From NCBI GenBank assembly GCA_963782475.1, contig CAWAJW010000016.1, positions 248,001 through 312,000 on the forward strand: 64,000 nt of DNA, written 5' to 3'. Of this stretch, positions 63,675 to 64,000 are shown piece by piece. Position 1 is the first letter of the stretch; each line of letters begins with the position of its first letter. Source of the DNA: CAVQBP01 sp963782475 (GTDB lineage Bacteria > Bacteroidota > Ignavibacteria > Ignavibacteriales > Ignavibacteriaceae). The translations under genes were made by a program, and so were the position numbers. The notes beneath the pieces are model-generated. The model did no database searches and had not been told where the DNA came from. It saw only the letters and a list, made by a program, of their open reading frames with translations.

Positions 63675-64000
63675 ATGGCTTTCCCTAAAATTTCTTTAAT
63701 AATATTATTTTTGTTATTTATTCTTCTTTTCCAGAAGATGTCTCTCCCTGTAATTCAAAAATTTGGCATATCAAAAGACAAGACTTATTTACTTTCAGAT
63801 ATTGATTCTTTAAGAATACGGGTTAAATCTGCCGGATGGAATAATGATTTATTAAAGCAATACACCCGTTATTTAAAAAATTCGGAAATTGATTTTGATA
63901 AGGAATTAAAAGAGCTCGAATTTTTCCCTTATTCTTTTGAAAGGACATATCTCATCTCTTTGATTTACAAAAAGCAGAAGAAATTTAAAGAAATGTATGA
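63675..64000 (+). CDS. N-terminal part of an exported protein in the sigma-factor operon (cut by window edge)
   Basis: An open frame from ATG 63675 runs past the right edge without a stop, giving about 108 residues. It starts with a hydrophobic segment (ISLIILFLLFILLFQ) that is a signal peptide or anchor, then a charged helical region (FGISKDKTYLLSDIDSLRIRV, YTRYLKNSEIDFDKELKEL). It lies 30 bases after the anti-sigma-like gene. In related operons a TPR or CHAT-domain protein is often third; too little is visible here to say. Confidence 0.6.
   Translation, partial: MAFPKISLIILFLLFILLFQKMSLPVIQKFGISKDKTYLLSDIDSLRIRVKSAGWNNDLLKQYTRYLKNSEIDFDKELKELEFFPYSFERTYLISLIYKKQKKFKEMY

Noticed and set aside
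1..64000. Mobile element or prophage carrying the accessory genes
   Set aside because: No transposase, integrase, phage structural gene or tRNA-flanked insertion was found; duplications are gene-level and composition looks uniform by eye.

Overview
The window is AT-rich, gene-dense DNA that fits a free-living member of the Ignavibacteria (Bacteroidota/Chlorobi group). The lineage is inferred from gene content. There is a SusC/SusD pair, a C-terminal type IX secretion sorting domain with the NYPNPFNPST-type motif common in Ignavibacteria, a long Bacteroidota-type IspG, several serine/threonine kinases fused to TPR repeats, and GAF-histidine kinase-receiver-AraC hybrid proteins. I found no rRNA, tRNA, CRISPR array, transposase or prophage genes. 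The one clear structured RNA gene is RNase P RNA (rnpB).

Layout. 1-2069: end of a Gfo/Idh/MocA oxidoreductase and an AlkP-superfamily phosphodiesterase. 2070-5996: a TPR-kinase graveyard (a tail fragment and a collapsed kinase) followed by an intact kinase. 6341-10453: a SusC/SusD uptake pair, with SusC frameshifted near its end. 10639-22854: a tandemly duplicated four-gene signalling module. Each copy holds a secreted HEAT-like protein behind a conserved leader, a membrane Ser/Thr kinase with TolB-like and TPR domains, a small cupredoxin-like protein, and a soluble GAF/His-kinase/receiver/AraC hybrid. The last gene of copy B carries three 1-base frameshifts. 23058-24899: glycosyltransferase, RluE-type pseudouridine synthase and mscL. 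25098-29767: two lipoproteins, a beta-barrel/transglutaminase fusion and a FecR-like protein.

29955-36548 is mostly core: mscS, a LapA-like protein, sufE, dxr, rseP and a LytS/LytTR two-component pair. 36561-42506 holds an inverted-repeat element, an AsmA-like protein, DoxX, a two-component pair in which both genes are frameshifted, and a Lys-rich secreted protein. 42730-54573 is housekeeping: ispG, nif3-like, a zinc-ribbon coiled-coil protein, rnpB, recJ, yebC, ruvC, ruvA, marC and dnaG. 54900-60302 is an accessory locus: a glycosyltransferase-nucleotidyltransferase fusion and a B12-type radical SAM enzyme on the plus strand, converging on an amidohydrolase and a methyltransferase. 60373-64000: a T9SS cargo protein, an ECF sigma factor, a zinc-finger/TPR anti-sigma-like protein and the start of one more gene.

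The best candidate for an undescribed system is the duplicated module at 10.6-22.9 kb. It joins Ser/Thr and His/Asp phosphosignalling with a secreted HEAT-like protein, and both copies share a leader predicted to hide the ribosome binding site. The second candidate is the accessory locus at 54.9-60.3 kb. Reading-frame breaks fall in regulatory and accessory genes, while every housekeeping gene is intact.
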